Positions 1 through 11,200 of a stretch of 64,000 nt of DNA are shown here, piece after piece. The notes beneath the pieces were generated by a model. That model saw nothing but the letters and a program-made list of their open reading frames with translations, did no database searches and had not been told where the DNA came from. The stretch is from Lactifluus volemus (taxonomy: Eukaryota > Basidiomycota > Agaricomycetes > Russulales > Russulaceae). Made by a program: the position numbers and the translations under genes. The stretch is from the NCBI GenBank assembly GCA_022376515.1, contig WTXI01000008.1, positions 62,001 through 126,000 of the forward strand. The letters are read 5' to 3'. Position 1 is the stretch's first letter. Each line of letters begins with the position of its first letter.

Positions 1-35
1 TTGCTACATCTCATGGTCTTACAGATGATCAGAAG

Positions 36-614
36 GTGGAATGTACCTTTCGGTATGTCCCCTACACAGCCCGAAACTTCTGGACGACTCTCGATGGCTA
101 CGATACCAAAGACTGGCCGGCGTTTCGCAAGAGTCTCGAGAAGTTATACCCCAACTTCGACCATACCACACGCTACACCCGACAAGCCCTCGTCGATTTC
201 GCCCATAAGTCATCCATGTCCCGCTTATCCGATGAGCAGGATTTCATGGAGTACTACCTGCGTTTTCTTTCCATCAGTAACCCACTCCTCAAGGCACGGC
301 AGATCTCAGACGAGGACCAGAGCACAGAATTCTTTCAAGGCTTCCATCACGTCGACCGGGACATGTTGGCCGCCCGCCTCTTCGCTATGCACCCCCGCCA
401 CCCCCCTCACAAGCCATATGCCTTTGAAGACATCTATGAAGTTGCCCGAGGCTACTTTGCTAATACCCAGTTTCACAGGCCCCTGCAACGCCGCCTTCAC
501 GATGACCCAGCGGGTCAGACCAATCCCAGCCACTGGATGAGCCGCTTCTTTCGGGCACGACGATCGCAACACCAGGCAGCGCCAGCAAGACCACTATACC
601 CCGTATGGTCGTGA
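36..614 (+). CDS. Retrotransposon Gag-like protein, frame-disrupted
   Basis: The ORF carries a retrotransposon-gag type domain: an aromatic-rich start (residues about 10-35, including WPAFRKSLEKLYPN) followed by helices typical of fungal Ty3 Gag. It forms the particle that packages element RNA. The frame ends at 612-614, but good coding continues in the +1 frame from about position 541 and runs without a stop into the pol ORF (Gln/Asp/Arg-rich linker, then the zinc knuckle). Either a base was lost or gained between about 538 and 580, or a +1 frameshift is programmed there. Basidiomycete Ty3 elements commonly have one fused gag-pol ORF, so mutation is the simpler reading. The true start lies at or before 36. 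Confidence 0.8.
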   Translation: MECTFRYVPYTARNFWTTLDGYDTKDWPAFRKSLEKLYPNFDHTTRYTRQALVDFAHKSSMSRLSDEQDFMEYYLRFLSISNPLLKARQISDEDQSTEFFQGFHHVDRDMLAARLFAMHPRHPPHKPYAFEDIYEVARGYFANTQFHRPLQRRLHDDPAGQTNPSHWMSRFFRARRSQHQAAPARPLYPVWS

Positions 615-726
615 TCTGCCTCGTGACACCCAACGAGCCGACTACGAAACGAAGACAGTCCGTTTTCAGGACCAGAACCCGGAACGGCCTCGGGACCCCC
701 AGGGACTGGTCGATATCATCAATCAG

Positions 727-3700
727 ATGAAGGGCCTGTCTATTTGCGAGCCTGCTTATGCTGCCCTCTATGCTCAGTGCACCCACTTCTACCCCTATGC
801 TGTCCAGACTCTCGCCAAGCCCGACACTTCTCCAGCAGCTTCAGCCGTTGCTTACCAAGCGCCAGCGCACCAGGCCTGGTCTCAGCCTTCTGCCGCAGTA
901 CCTCAGCCCGCATCCACTCCTTCCCCATTTTTTCTTCGCACACCTAAGCTGGATGGCTGTCGATTTTGCGCACAACCTGGCCACATTCTCCGCCGATGCC
1001 CAATCGCAGAGGAATATGTCAATACCGGCAAGGCACGCATTGTGGACAACCGCATGCATCTCCCTACCGGGGAACGCATCCCGAACGATGGCAGCGGCCG
1101 AGGATTAAAGTACGCCATTAATTCTTGGCTCTCCGCTAACAGTGCACGACCTAGCGAAATGCCTCCCGCTCCGTCCCAGCCTCAAACCATCGCTGCCCCT
1201 CTTCGTGACGCCCCCCCTCGCATGGCTCTCAGTTTCGAAGCCGTACAGCCTGCCGTGCCCTCAGCATACATTACAGAAGTCCCAGATTCCGACACCGAAG
1301 ACGACAGTCCCGCTGAAGAGCTGTATGACATGTTCGAAGTTTTTGCCGCTGAGAAGAAGAAACGGGAGTCAAAGCCACCCAAGCTCCCAGAAGCCGCGCT
1401 GCCCCCCCCTCCTGCCCCCTCTACGCCCCCTGCAAGCAGTTCCCGTGCCCCGCAGTTCCGCTACCAGTCCAATGCGGAAAGCCAACGCCTCACAGATGAG
1501 CTCCGCGACTTTCTCCTGGATGGTAAGTTAGCTCAGACGACCCCAGCCCATGTCCTCGCAGCTAGCGGTCCCATCCGCAAAGACCTCGTTGAACGACTCC
1601 GGACACGCCGTGTGGAGGCTGGAGCTTTCGAAGAACATCCTAGTGATGCTTCTCCCATCTCAGTCCTCGGAGCAGCTGCCCAGCGTGCAGCCGAGTTTTG
1701 TCTCCCCCTGCGAGAAGTCGACGTTCTCATCAATGGGAAGCATACGGAGGCCGGAGTACTCGATAATGGTTCGCAGATTGTCGCGATTCGTGCTGATCTC
1801 CTCCAGGATCTCGAGGCGCCAATCAATACCAACCGCCATCTCGAAATGGAAGGCACAAACCGTAGCACGAGTTGGACCCTTGGTTGTGCGGAAAACCTCC
1901 GCATGCGCATCGGAGATATAGACTTTCAGGTACACGCTCACGTCCTCGAAACCGCCCCTTTTCGCCTCCTTCTCGGACAGCCGTTTCACCACCTCCTACT
2001 TTCCCGCCTCGAGAACCACCCGAATGGACGTGTCGATCTCTCCATTCGTGACCCCTCCAACCCCGCTCGCTCTCTTGCAGTCCCGACCCGCCCACGCCGT
2101 GCCCAGGTGAACTACGTCACCACTCTCACTCTCCAAATCAGACCCGCGCCACCTTCGATGGACGCCTTTGAGCGCCACGCCACCATACAGATGGAAGACA
2201 CCTTCCAGCAGCTTATGCCGGATCCCCCCGTCAACGTCCTGGCCTACAAGAAAGCTGCGAAGAAAGTCCACCCAGTTTCAGCCTCGCTTCCCGAAGACTT
2301 CCGCATCATCCGCCGCAGGCCAGAAGACCCCCTCCTCTCCTTACCACCTCTCCCGACCCACCCTCCCACGTTCACGCCAGGCACACGCCTCACCCAAGAA
2401 CGCCTCGACGAGCTCAATATCAACCGCTATGACTTCCTGCAGCCAGAGGAACTGAAGCTCGCTCAGCACATCCTCAAACTCAATGAGCATGCCTTGGCTT
2501 GGACTGAGGCCGAGCGCGGCCGTTTTCGAGATGACTACTTTTCCCCCGTTAAGATTCCGACTGTCGCTCACACTCCCTGGGTCCACAGGAACATCCCTAT
2601 TCCCACAGGCATCCTCGACAACGTCATCGACTTATTCAAAAAGAAGATTGCCGCTGGTGTTTACGAGCCTTCCGACGCATCCTACAGATCCCGATGGTTT
2701 TGTGTCAAAAAGAAGAACGGCTCACTCCGCATCGTTCACGACCTCCAGCCCCTCAACGCCGTCACCATCCGCAATGCCGCAGTCCCCCCTTTTGTGGATC
2801 AATTTGTGGAGGGCATGGCTGCGCGTGCCTGCTACTCCATGCTTGACCTTTTCGTCGGTTATGACCACCGCGCCCTCGACATCTCGTCACGCGATCTCAC
2901 CAGTTTCCAGACCCCCCTCGGTGCCTTTCGATGCACAGTTCTCCCCCAAGGTTCCACCAACGCAGTCGCAATATTCCACGGTGATGTCACTTTCATCCTC
3001 GAGCCAGAGATACCCGATGTTGCCAAGCCATTTCTAGATGACACAGCCATCAAGGGACCAGCTTTGCGTTACGAAACCCCGGATGGGGGATACGAAACGA
3101 TCCCCGAGAACCCCGGCATCCGACGTTTTATCTGGGAGCACCTCAACGACGTCCACTGTGTTATCCACCGGCTCGGACATGCTGGCGCCACCGTCTCAGC
3201 CCCGAAACTCTACATTGCAGCTCCAGAAGTCGTTATTCTCGGACACAAGTGTACTTATGAAGGCCGCATCCCAGAGGATTCAAAGACGGCTAAGATTCAG
3301 TCTTGGCCTGCTTGCAAAACAGTTACTGATGTGCGCGCTTTCCTCGGCACCGCAGGCACCATGCGAATCTGGATCAAAGATTACTCAGCCATTTCCCGCC
3401 CACTCGTCGATCTCACATGCAAGAACGCCGAGTTCAAGTGGGACGAACAACATGACAAAGCGATGAAGACACTTAAAGACGCCATCATCAATTCACCTGC
3501 TCTCATCCCGATCAACTACACCACCGACCGCCCCACCTATCTCGCAATCGACTCCTCCTGGCGTGCAGTTGGTTGGATACTGTCCCAGGAGTGTGAAGAC
3601 GGCCAGCGACGACCCTCCCGCTTCGGATCAATTGCCTGGAACGAGCGCGAGAGCCGCTATTCCCAGCCCAAGATCGAACTTTACGGCCTCTTTCGCACCC

Positions 3701-4371
3701 TCCGCGCCCTCCGAGTCCACATCATCGGCATCACTAATTTAATCGTAGAAATGGATGCCCAGTACGTACGTGGGATGCTGAATAACCCTGACATGCAGCC
3801 GAACGCAGCCATGAACCGCTGGATCGCAGCGATTTTACTTTTCGATTTCAAACTCGTCCATGTACCCACAGACAAGCACCTTGGCCCAGATGGCCTCTCG
3901 CGCCGCGAACCCATCCCCGGAGAAGATGAAGAAGAAGGAGACCCAGAAGATTGGATTGATGAAGTACTCTCCCTTGGCATCTGGGTAGATTCTAGGCAAC
4001 ACGCACAGCTCCCGACCGTTCAAATTCTTTCAGCCCTGGTAGGAGGAGTACCCTCTACGGCAACAACCAGTCTTTCCCCTCGCGATACCGACTTAGATCG
4101 CATCTTCCAGTTCCTTAGCAATCCCATGAGCAGTGTTTCCCCCTCCGAGCGCAAGCAGCTTGTCAAACGATCTCGATCTTTCTTCGTACACGACGGACAA
4201 CTCTGGAGGCGACACAGACAAGGCCGGCACCAGCTCGTTCTCTCCCCCTCTCAGCGCAACTCGACAATCTTCGATGCACACGACAAGCTTGGTCACAAAG
4301 GCTACTACGCTACTCTACGCACCATCCTCGATCGATTCTGGTGGCCTACCATTGCCCGCGACATCAAGTAG
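727..4371 (+). CDS. Pol polyprotein: zinc knuckle, protease, RT, RNase H, start of integrase
   Basis: Domains in order: a CCHC knuckle near residues 77-92 (CRFCAQPGHILRRCP); a retropepsin-like segment near residues 335-425, with the active site read as L-D-N-G-S rather than D-S/T-G; reverse transcriptase near 625-790, with FLDD at the catalytic box; RNase H near 935-1050, starting at A-I-D-S-S; and the first half of the integrase HHCC finger (H-x3-H, residues about 1190-1200). A TAG at 4369-4371 stops the frame between the His pair and the Cys pair. The same frame is open from 541, so coding probably does not start at the Met at 727. Function is reverse transcription of the element RNA. Confidence 0.92.
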   Translation: MKGLSICEPAYAALYAQCTHFYPYAVQTLAKPDTSPAASAVAYQAPAHQAWSQPSAAVPQPASTPSPFFLRTPKLDGCRFCAQPGHILRRCPIAEEYVNTGKARIVDNRMHLPTGERIPNDGSGRGLKYAINSWLSANSARPSEMPPAPSQPQTIAAPLRDAPPRMALSFEAVQPAVPSAYITEVPDSDTEDDSPAEELYDMFEVFAAEKKKRESKPPKLPEAALPPPPAPSTPPASSSRAPQFRYQSNAESQRLTDELRDFLLDGKLAQTTPAHVLAASGPIRKDLVERLRTRRVEAGAFEEHPSDASPISVLGAAAQRAAEFCLPLREVDVLINGKHTEAGVLDNGSQIVAIRADLLQDLEAPINTNRHLEMEGTNRSTSWTLGCAENLRMRIGDIDFQVHAHVLETAPFRLLLGQPFHHLLLSRLENHPNGRVDLSIRDPSNPARSLAVPTRPRRAQVNYVTTLTLQIRPAPPSMDAFERHATIQMEDTFQQLMPDPPVNVLAYKKAAKKVHPVSASLPEDFRIIRRRPEDPLLSLPPLPTHPPTFTPGTRLTQERLDELNINRYDFLQPEELKLAQHILKLNEHALAWTEAERGRFRDDYFSPVKIPTVAHTPWVHRNIPIPTGILDNVIDLFKKKIAAGVYEPSDASYRSRWFCVKKKNGSLRIVHDLQPLNAVTIRNAAVPPFVDQFVEGMAARACYSMLDLFVGYDHRALDISSRDLTSFQTPLGAFRCTVLPQGSTNAVAIFHGDVTFILEPEIPDVAKPFLDDTAIKGPALRYETPDGGYETIPENPGIRRFIWEHLNDVHCVIHRLGHAGATVSAPKLYIAAPEVVILGHKCTYEGRIPEDSKTAKIQSWPACKTVTDVRAFLGTAGTMRIWIKDYSAISRPLVDLTCKNAEFKWDEQHDKAMKTLKDAIINSPALIPINYTTDRPTYLAIDSSWRAVGWILSQECEDGQRRPSRFGSIAWNERESRYSQPKIELYGLFRTLRALRVHIIGITNLIVEMDAQYVRGMLNNPDMQPNAAMNRWIAAILLFDFKLVHVPTDKHLGPDGLSRREPIPGEDEEEGDPEDWIDEVLSLGIWVDSRQHAQLPTVQILSALVGGVPSTATTSLSPRDTDLDRIFQFLSNPMSSVSPSERKQLVKRSRSFFVHDGQLWRRHRQGRHQLVLSPSQRNSTIFDAHDKLGHKGYYATLRTILDRFWWPTIARDIK

Positions 4372-5457
4372 CACATCACCACCTGTCATGAGTGCCAAAT
4401 CCGCCAAACAACCAAAGTCCGCATTCCACCCACTGTCGCCGCTCCCGCACCCCTATTCCGCAAAGCATATATCGACACCATGTTCATGCCCCCTGCTGCT
4501 GGCTACCGCTATATTGTTCAAGCCCGCTGCTCATTGACCGCTTGGCCCGAATGGCGCGCCCTCCGCTCAGAGACTGGTCGAACTCTTGCTGCATTTATTT
4601 TCGAAGAGATCTTGTGCCGCTGGGGAGCAGTTGAAGAAATCGTGACTGATAACGGGACCGCCTTCGTCGCCGCACTGGATGTCTTGGCCGATCGCTATGG
4701 CATCCGCCACATCCGAATCTCCGCATACAACTCACGCACTAACGGAATCGTCGAGCGACAGCACCGTACCATTCGAGAATCAATCGTCAAGGCTTGTGAA
4801 GGCAACATTACGAAGTGGCCAACCATCGCCCCTCACGCAGTCTGGGCCAATCGCGCTACGACTCGGAAGTCGACTGGACACACCCCCTTTTATATGGCTC
4901 ACGGAATCGAACCTATCCTTCCTTTCGACATCACACTTGCCACTTTCCTTGTCCCTAACCTCACGAAGCCCCTGTCCACTGACGAGCTCATCACCACCCG
5001 AATCCGCCAGCTCCAGAAACGCGAAGCCGATCTCGCTGCCATCCACACCAACGTCGTCCGCAGCCGATTCGAATCCGTGCAACAGTTCGAGCGCCAGTTT
5101 AAGAATACTATCCGCGACCACAACTTCGAGCCCGGCTCACTCGTCCTAGTACGAAATTCCAGCATCGAGACGGACCTCGGACGCAAGACCAAGCCACGCT
5201 ACCTTGGTCCGATGGTCGTCGTCCGTCGCACCCCTAACGGCTCGTATCGCCTTGCCGAGCTCGACGGCACCGTTTCGAAACTGCGCTTTGCCGCATTCCA
5301 CCTTGTCCCTTATCATGCCCGTTCCCGCACTTCGATTCCTGTCACGCGTCTGGTTGAGTGTGCTACCCTTGCCAAGATCTACCTGGATGAAGATGGAGAA
5401 GAAGCCGAAGAAGACCCCGGAGACGAAGTAGAAGGAGATGTACCGGAGATGGAGTAG
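4372..5457 (+). CDS. Integrase core and C-terminal chromodomain-like tail, downstream of the stop
   Basis: This is the direct continuation of the pol frame after the TAG. It opens with the missing zinc-finger cysteines (C-x2-C in TCHECQI), then a DDE-type integrase core, including D-N-G-T followed by A-Y-N-S-R-T-N-G-I-V-E-R. A C-terminal segment (PRYLGPMVVVRRTPNGSYRL) matches the GPY/F-like SH3 module of Ty3 integrases. Met4480 could serve as an internal start, but the product would lack the zinc finger. The tail is acidic (Glu/Asp/Pro). Ribosomal readthrough of the single TAG is conceivable but unsupported. Confidence 0.9.
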   Translation, partial: HITTCHECQIRQTTKVRIPPTVAAPAPLFRKAYIDTMFMPPAAGYRYIVQARCSLTAWPEWRALRSETGRTLAAFIFEEILCRWGAVEEIVTDNGTAFVAALDVLADRYGIRHIRISAYNSRTNGIVERQHRTIRESIVKACEGNITKWPTIAPHAVWANRATTRKSTGHTPFYMAHGIEPILPFDITLATFLVPNLTKPLSTDELITTRIRQLQKREADLAAIHTNVVRSRFESVQQFERQFKNTIRDHNFEPGSLVLVRNSSIETDLGRKTKPRYLGPMVVVRRTPNGSYRLAELDGTVSKLRFAAFHLVPYHARSRTSIPVTRLVECATLAKIYLDEDGEEAEEDPGDEVEGDVPEME

Positions 5458-5545
5458 GAAACGGTTTCGGACCCGGAAGAATAGGATTTTCGTGACGACG
5501 AAGACTTTTGACTGAGGACAGTCAATTTTTCGACCCCCAGGCTGG

Positions 5546-6017
5546 TGTAAGGTGACCTCGGTGTACAGCCGCAAACGCCTCAACCACCGCCCACAAGTTT
5601 CTTGCTTTTCTTGCTTTTCCTACTTTACCACACCCCTTTCATCATATGCTTTCTATCCACCTTTCGGCATCACCATGACCCTCAACACAATGCCAACCTC
5701 ACACCACACGCTGCAAAGCTCTCCCTTTACACCACAGTCAAAGCACTCGCTTTCCCCTTTGTTCCTAATAGCTTACTTTCTATTATCTGTCCTGTATATA
5801 TAGACCTAGATTTCTCCTCTAAAATCATCATCATTCCTGTGTTCTCTCTCACTTTTGTGCGATCTCTAAGCTTTAGTATTTCCCCTCGACAAGTCTCAAC
5901 GTTTCGAGTCCCGCGTTACGACTAAGCGTTTCGAATCCCTGTCTCTCCTCACTCCTCATACTTCCCATTTCCCTACTATCTCACTCGGGACGACATCAAG
6001 TCTCGCAGCCGACACAC
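5546..6017 (+). repeat. Probable 3' LTR of the Ty3/gypsy element
   Basis: It starts with TGTAAGG about 90 bases after the integrase stop and has a pyrimidine-rich body, a TATATATA stretch near 5796-5803 and a cytosine/AC-rich end near CGACACACA. These suit an LTR with an internal promoter, but with no 5' LTR in the window both edges are estimates. The sequence between the stop and the start holds a short palindrome (TGACTG..CAGTCA, 5510-5525). Confidence 0.5.
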
Positions 6018-6060
6018 AGTTTCAAGCTTCAAATTCTTTGGTTCAGCGCATCCAACCTGG

Positions 6061-6540
6061 ATGAAATCCGATGTACTTCGTAAACGCTCCCGTCATGATG
6101 CCCGCCGCGGCAGCAGTAGCAGAAATCTCAGCGGCCACGCTTCAGACACACTTTCTGCGACTCCAGGCGCATCTCGCTGTCCATCTGCGGATATGGATGA
6201 TGGCATTTCACCCACGCTGGCTGACTCTAACGCCAGTGCGTTTGACGACATCGATGTTGATCCTGCTAGCGGTCAAAGCAGCGTTAGCAATGGAGGCCTC
6301 GGGTATGCGCCGGCAATGCAGAGCGAGCTTGTTGGCGCTCTTGGCGCGAACATTGCGTACAACTACCCTTCGCTCAACCTGTCTAACTTCCCGGTACCAT
6401 ATTACCCTGATCTGCTCCCGCAGTTGTACTCCACGGACTACACCACTGGCAATGGAGATACCTCCGAGGGAGAGAGACGCAGTGCTAAGCGCAGGCGGAT
6501 GACCAATGACTGTTCAACCGATCCACCCACGCTGCAATAG
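6061..6540 (+). pseudogene. C-terminal fragment of a two-finger GATA transcription factor
   Basis: The 159-residue frame begins MKSDVLRKRSRHDARR, the basic tail that follows the second GATA finger in basidiomycete two-finger GATA factors. It then has a Ser/Pro-rich acidic region, a Tyr/Pro-rich stretch and a terminal basic patch (SAKRRRMTND) that resembles the end of the same proteins. No zinc finger lies upstream; retroelement LTR sequence sits immediately to the left. I read it as a severed 3' exon rather than a small gene. The matching fingers occur in the window at 22.3-22.8 kb. Confidence 0.6.
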
Positions 6541-6564
6541 TCGAGATAGCCAAGAGTACGCAAC

Positions 6565-7696
6565 CTAGGTCATTGAGCCAAATACAATCCCGGAGAAGTA
6601 TGGGCTGGCCATGACATTCCCGGTGTATGTTGATTTGTTCAACAGAACGCGGGTGACAATCTGGAATGGGAGATTAAGATATGGTATCAGTGGTATGCCT
6701 ACATGATGCATTGAAAAGAACTCTGCCATGGCAAGAATGATGCCCATATACCACGGGAGGACGGTAAGCATGGCGAACATCATGTAGATGAAGGGAGTAC
6801 ACATGAAAAACACAACCAATTCCGCTGAGTGGATTAACGCCAAGATTTGAGTCCAATGTTAGATATTCACGCACCTCGCCAAGCGGTTTCTGTCGCTCAG
6901 TAGAACCACCTTCCGTAAAACCACCTCCTTCAAGTGCATGTTTCCAAGAACCGATGTTTTTTGAGCTCGACGGCCATAGCACGCGCGGTACGGCCTTCAT
7001 TGTCCTTCACGTGGATCTCGGCGCCTTTCTCGAATAGTCGCCGAATGCAGACTTTATTCCCACATAAGACGGCCCAATGTAGAGGTGTGAGGCCGACATC
7101 GTCCTGAGTATTTGGATTAGCGCCGTGTTTGAGAGATAGTTCGACGGAGAGCGCGTTGCCTTGTAGGCCGCCCACATAGGTGAGGTGTGTCCGACGGCGT
7201 CTCGTTCATCTACAGAGATGGGTTGGTGAAGGAAGAATAAAAGAGGCATTACGGTAGAGGAGTGGGTGACAAGGTATAGTAGGGTGCTATAGCCCTGCGT
7301 ATCCTTGATATTTGGGTCGGTACCATGAGCAATGAGTCGCTGTATCACGTAGAGGTGGCCATTACTACAGGCCGCCCATTGCATTGGAGTGGCAACCAAA
7401 TCGCCGACTAGGGCATCTACTTCGGCACCTTGCTCGAGGAGGTAACAACAGGCGGGAAGTTGGGCATTAATAGCGGCCCAATGAAAGGGGAGATGTTCTG
7501 CTCGTCGCGGTCTGTGGCTTGCGCTTGTCCCGACTCTATAAGATGGAGAAGTTGATATCGCCACGTTGGGGGGCCACAAAAACGTTTGACTGCTGCTGAG
7601 AAAAGTTGCTTGACTGCGACGAAAGTTACATTGTGAGGAACCACTTACCTCCTCAGCTGACTCGGGGCGACGGAAAGCTGGTTGCCACGTAATCAC
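6565..7696 (-). pseudogene. Akr1-like ankyrin palmitoyltransferase, 5' part only, frameshifted
   Basis: Reading the minus strand from 7696 gives an N-terminal ankyrin array in three frames: a piece with [20 protein letters not shown], then [11 protein letters not shown] and HWAV/ADPN-type repeats. It continues to a transmembrane pair (about 6843-6660) and LLNKSTYT. This order matches Akr1-family DHHC S-acyltransferases of the Golgi. At least three frame changes (near 7500, 7180 and 6960) and no DHHC-cysteine domain make it dead. Introns are still present (for example GTAAGTGG near 7652 and one within the membrane part near 6720), so it is a genomic duplicate or truncated gene, not a retrocopy. 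Confidence 0.8.
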
Positions 7697-7945
7697 GGCG
7701 CGCGAGACTCCGAGTCAGGCTGGGAAATAATCTGGCTCGCTAACTGACCCAAAAATTGGCAATTCACGCATAGTTTCAGCAATTCTGCGAGCGGACGGTA
7801 CTGATATGTAGATGCTCGAAGTTTTGCCGCCAGCGCCCACGTTTGTACAAAGCTCAGCGCTGTAATGAACACTACAGCTCACACGCCACGAGGCTGCAAT
7901 CAGGCCAGCAACCTCCAGCTTTTAATCACATCTTCGTCGTTACTC
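7686..7945 (+). repeat. Upstream module, copy 1 (in front of the NLR gene)
   Basis: About 260 bases that recur, diverged, at 20455-20720 in front of F-box copy C, with a third copy split at 14790-14877 and 17561-17620. Landmarks shared by all or most copies: GTAATCACGGCGC, AGTT(C)CAGCAAT, GTAGATGCTCGA, GCGCC(C)ACGTTTGTAC, GCTCAGCGC and, in two copies, CACGAGGCTG(T/C)AATCAGGCC. It ends about 280 bases before the NLR start codon. It could be a shared promoter, a solo LTR or another dispersed repeat; no coding is visible. Confidence 0.65.
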
Positions 7946-8223
7946 TGAATAATACTACCTCAGCCATACTAGTACCAGTATCTCATTTATTGGCATCCGA
8001 CCACTTACAATCTTACCATGGCTCCTGCTTTGCTTTGTTGATCTCTTATCGTCCTGTCTGTCTGCTGTGCACATCACCTGATGCCTACGCGTCTATCGTC
8101 TATATCTGGTATTATTTGTGTGGACACGAGGCAGTACAGATAAATATCATATAGGGTTCCCCCCTTTGCCATAGCTTCTCTCCGAATCATCCCAGCGTAA
8201 ACCAGTTCCTTACGGTTACCCCA

Positions 8224-11200
8224 ATGTCTCAGACGCCCTCAACGGCTGCCCCATCTTCCTCCTCTAATTTCCGATCTATTCTCGTCGCTGCATTGGAGGA
8301 TTATAAAAAAAAAACCAACAACGACCTTCTCCAACATGGACTCACAGACCAACTGGAACGTTGTGAGTCTGCCAGCGCTATTCTCGATGTGCTCGACAAG
8401 CAATTCCACATCCAACAATTCATTCAATCTCAAGTCGGATGTAAGAGCCTCAAGCAGTGGCTAAGTGCTACCGCTACCGTCCTCTGTGCATTTTCTTCAG
8501 CCCTTGGACAGGGCATTGGCCTGGTAATCCTCTATTGGTCTCGTCATCAACGATTAGCACTCTAATCTTTCGTTTCACAGGCCTTCTCTCCTGCGAAGAT
8601 CATTTTTGCGGGAATCGGCGTCCTTTTTATAGTGTGTATATTTCCTTGATTGGTGCAGATGGTCCTGATAGGGAAGTGTGTCAGGCAGTTAGGGATGTTA
8701 ACGCAAGCGGAGATTTACTCGTTGGCCTCTTCTCGCGCGTTGAGAACTGCTTTAAGCGCTTCGAGACGTATGCTCAAGTTCGACTACCTGATTCAATGAA
8801 GGAATTCATGGTAAAGATGATGGTTGAGGTTCTTGGAATTCTTGCTACTGCAACAAGAGCAATCAAGCAGCGATGGATCAGTGAGTGATTCGGAATACTT
8901 ACGCACAGGTTGCTCCTAATTGATCATCTTCAGAGAAATATCTGAAGGCCGTGATCGGAAGGACAGATATCGAAGATGCGCTGAAGAAGCTTGAAAAGCT
9001 CTCAAGTGAGGAGGGTCTGATGGCAATTGCACAAATCCTGGTCGTCACAGAGAGAGTAAACGAGGTCGTCCATGGTGTGCAGGACACCTAACTACTCACT
9101 AACTATCCTTGACATTCATGCTCCTAGTCGTAAGAGAGACAGTTGTAGCCGCGGTGCATCGAATCGAGGATCATCTAGATGGGCTCTCACGTTCGTCATC
9201 TCCCAACTTGTCTGCAGTCCGCTAGAGAAGCTCACACATCCACAGGATATCAGGCCAGGGAGAAACTCAAACGATGGCTAGATCCTCCAGATCCATCTAT
9301 CAATTATAACGTCGCACGTGACATTCACCACGATGGCACTGCCACGTGGTTCACTCGAGGCGAAACTTTTGACCGTTGGAAATCATCAGGTTCAGAATCC
9401 TTCTTATGGATTCATGGAAAGGGTATATATATTCTGTCTTTGATGTGTTGGCTGTCACTAATGCTCTCTGTTGGGCTTGGTAGCCGGATCTGGCAAAAGC
9501 ATACTTAGGTATTTTATTACCTAGCCTTCCGCATTAACCCGGGAAACTCATATTTTGGTCAAGTTCCTCAATCATCCAGGAGACAAAACACCGCTCGAAT
9601 GGCAAAGAGTCGTGTACAATCTTCTTCTTCTTTGACTTCAGGGACGAAACGAAACAAAATTCCCGCGCATTACTTTCATCATTTCTTGTCCAACTATGCG
9701 ATCAATCTGATTCGTGCTTCAAACACATTTTCGACCTATACGCCACCCAAGGACTTGATACACAGCAGCCCAGTGAAAACACGCTTTTGCAATGCCTCAA
9801 ATGCGTGATTACGGGTTTGGGACAACTCCCTATCTACGCTATCGTTGATGCTCTGGACGAATGTCCCGACATTTCGAAGAATATTGGGATGCCACCCCCA
9901 CGTCGAAATGCCTTGCAGATTGTGAAGGATCTTGTTGAACTACGCCGTTCAAACTTGCATCTATGTGTAACAAGTCGTCCTGAGGCCGACATCCAAAGTG
10001 TCCTTGAACCATTGGCGTATTTCAAGGTTTCTCTTCATGACCAAGATGGACAAAAGGAGGATATCTCTGAATATGTGCGCTCTGTGATTTATTCGGACGA
10101 AGAACAGGAGATGAAGAGATGGAGACCGGAGATAAAAGAGCTTGCTTTCAAGACATTATCTAAGAAGTCCGACGGAATGTATGAGTATTCTTTCATATTC
10201 ATGACATTTATTCAGACTGTCCATAGGTTTCGTTGGGTTGCGTGTCAACTGAAAGAGCTACGGAAATGCCTCGCGCGGAATGTCGAGCGTGTGCTCGGAG
10301 AATTGCCGAAATCCCTGGACGAAACATACATGCGTTTGCTGGAGGGAATCCACGAGGCAAACAGAGACGACGTCTATCGTCTGTTGCAATGTCTTGTGGT
10401 TGCGATTCGTCCCCTCACTGTCGAGGAACTTGCCGAGATCCTCGCGATTGACTTCGAGGATGCGGAGAGAATCCCAAGGTTGAAACCGGATTGGCGGTGG
10501 GAGGATCAAGAGAGAGGGCTTCAAGCAGCATGCTCAAGCTTAATCACCATTATTGACGACAGTTCAAGTAGGCCTCGGTCCCGAGTTGTGCAGTTCTCGC
10601 ACTTCTCGGTGAAAGAGTTCCTGACTTCGCCTCGCCTCCAAGTCGCTTGTTCAAGTAGAGATGTCTCACGGTATCACATTTCCCTCAAACCTGCCCATAC
10701 AGTGCTCGCACAAGCCTGTTTAGGCGTCCTGCTGCGCTTGGATGACAGGCATGCCCAAGAATGGGGTAAATGGTGTAAAGGACTTCCTATCCCTCGCTTT
10801 CCACTGGCATATTACGCTGCTCAGCATTGGATCACACATGCCCAATTCGAGAAGGTGTCGTCCGAGTCATCCGTATTGAATGGGATGAAATATCTCTTTG
10901 ACCCTGACAAACCGCACTTTTTGGTGTGGCTCAAGCTTTCCGACATAGACCAACTCCAAGTCGGACGTCACGGTCCCCTCAACTTGAATTTTACTTTTTT
11001 ATCAGAACACCGCTTTAGATGGACAAGGTCAAGCTCGCCCCTATACTACGCCTCGCTCTGTGGATTTTATGACCTGGTAGAACACCTCATTTTCAAGTGT
11101 CCCCGCCTTGTTAATGCCATTAGTGGTTTCCACCTGACACCACTATATGCGGCGTTGACGGAGAATCACATCCAAGTTTCTCGGTTGCTCTGTCGGTATG

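Larger units (their letters stand above)
1..6017 (+). mobile_element. Ty3/gypsy LTR retrotransposon, 5' end outside the window
   Basis: The stretch encodes, in order, a Gag-like protein, a CCHC zinc knuckle, an aspartic protease, reverse transcriptase, RNase H and integrase. RNase H before integrase is the Ty3/gypsy (Metaviridae) order. The window opens inside the element, so the 5' LTR and primer-binding site are not visible. A probable 3' LTR starts at 5546 with TGTAAGG. Coding is damaged by a gag/pol frame change near 540-614 and a TAG at 4369-4371. Most of the pol frame is otherwise open over 4.7 kb, which suggests a fairly recent insertion. The right boundary is approximate because no 5' LTR or target duplication can be compared. 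Confidence 0.93.
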
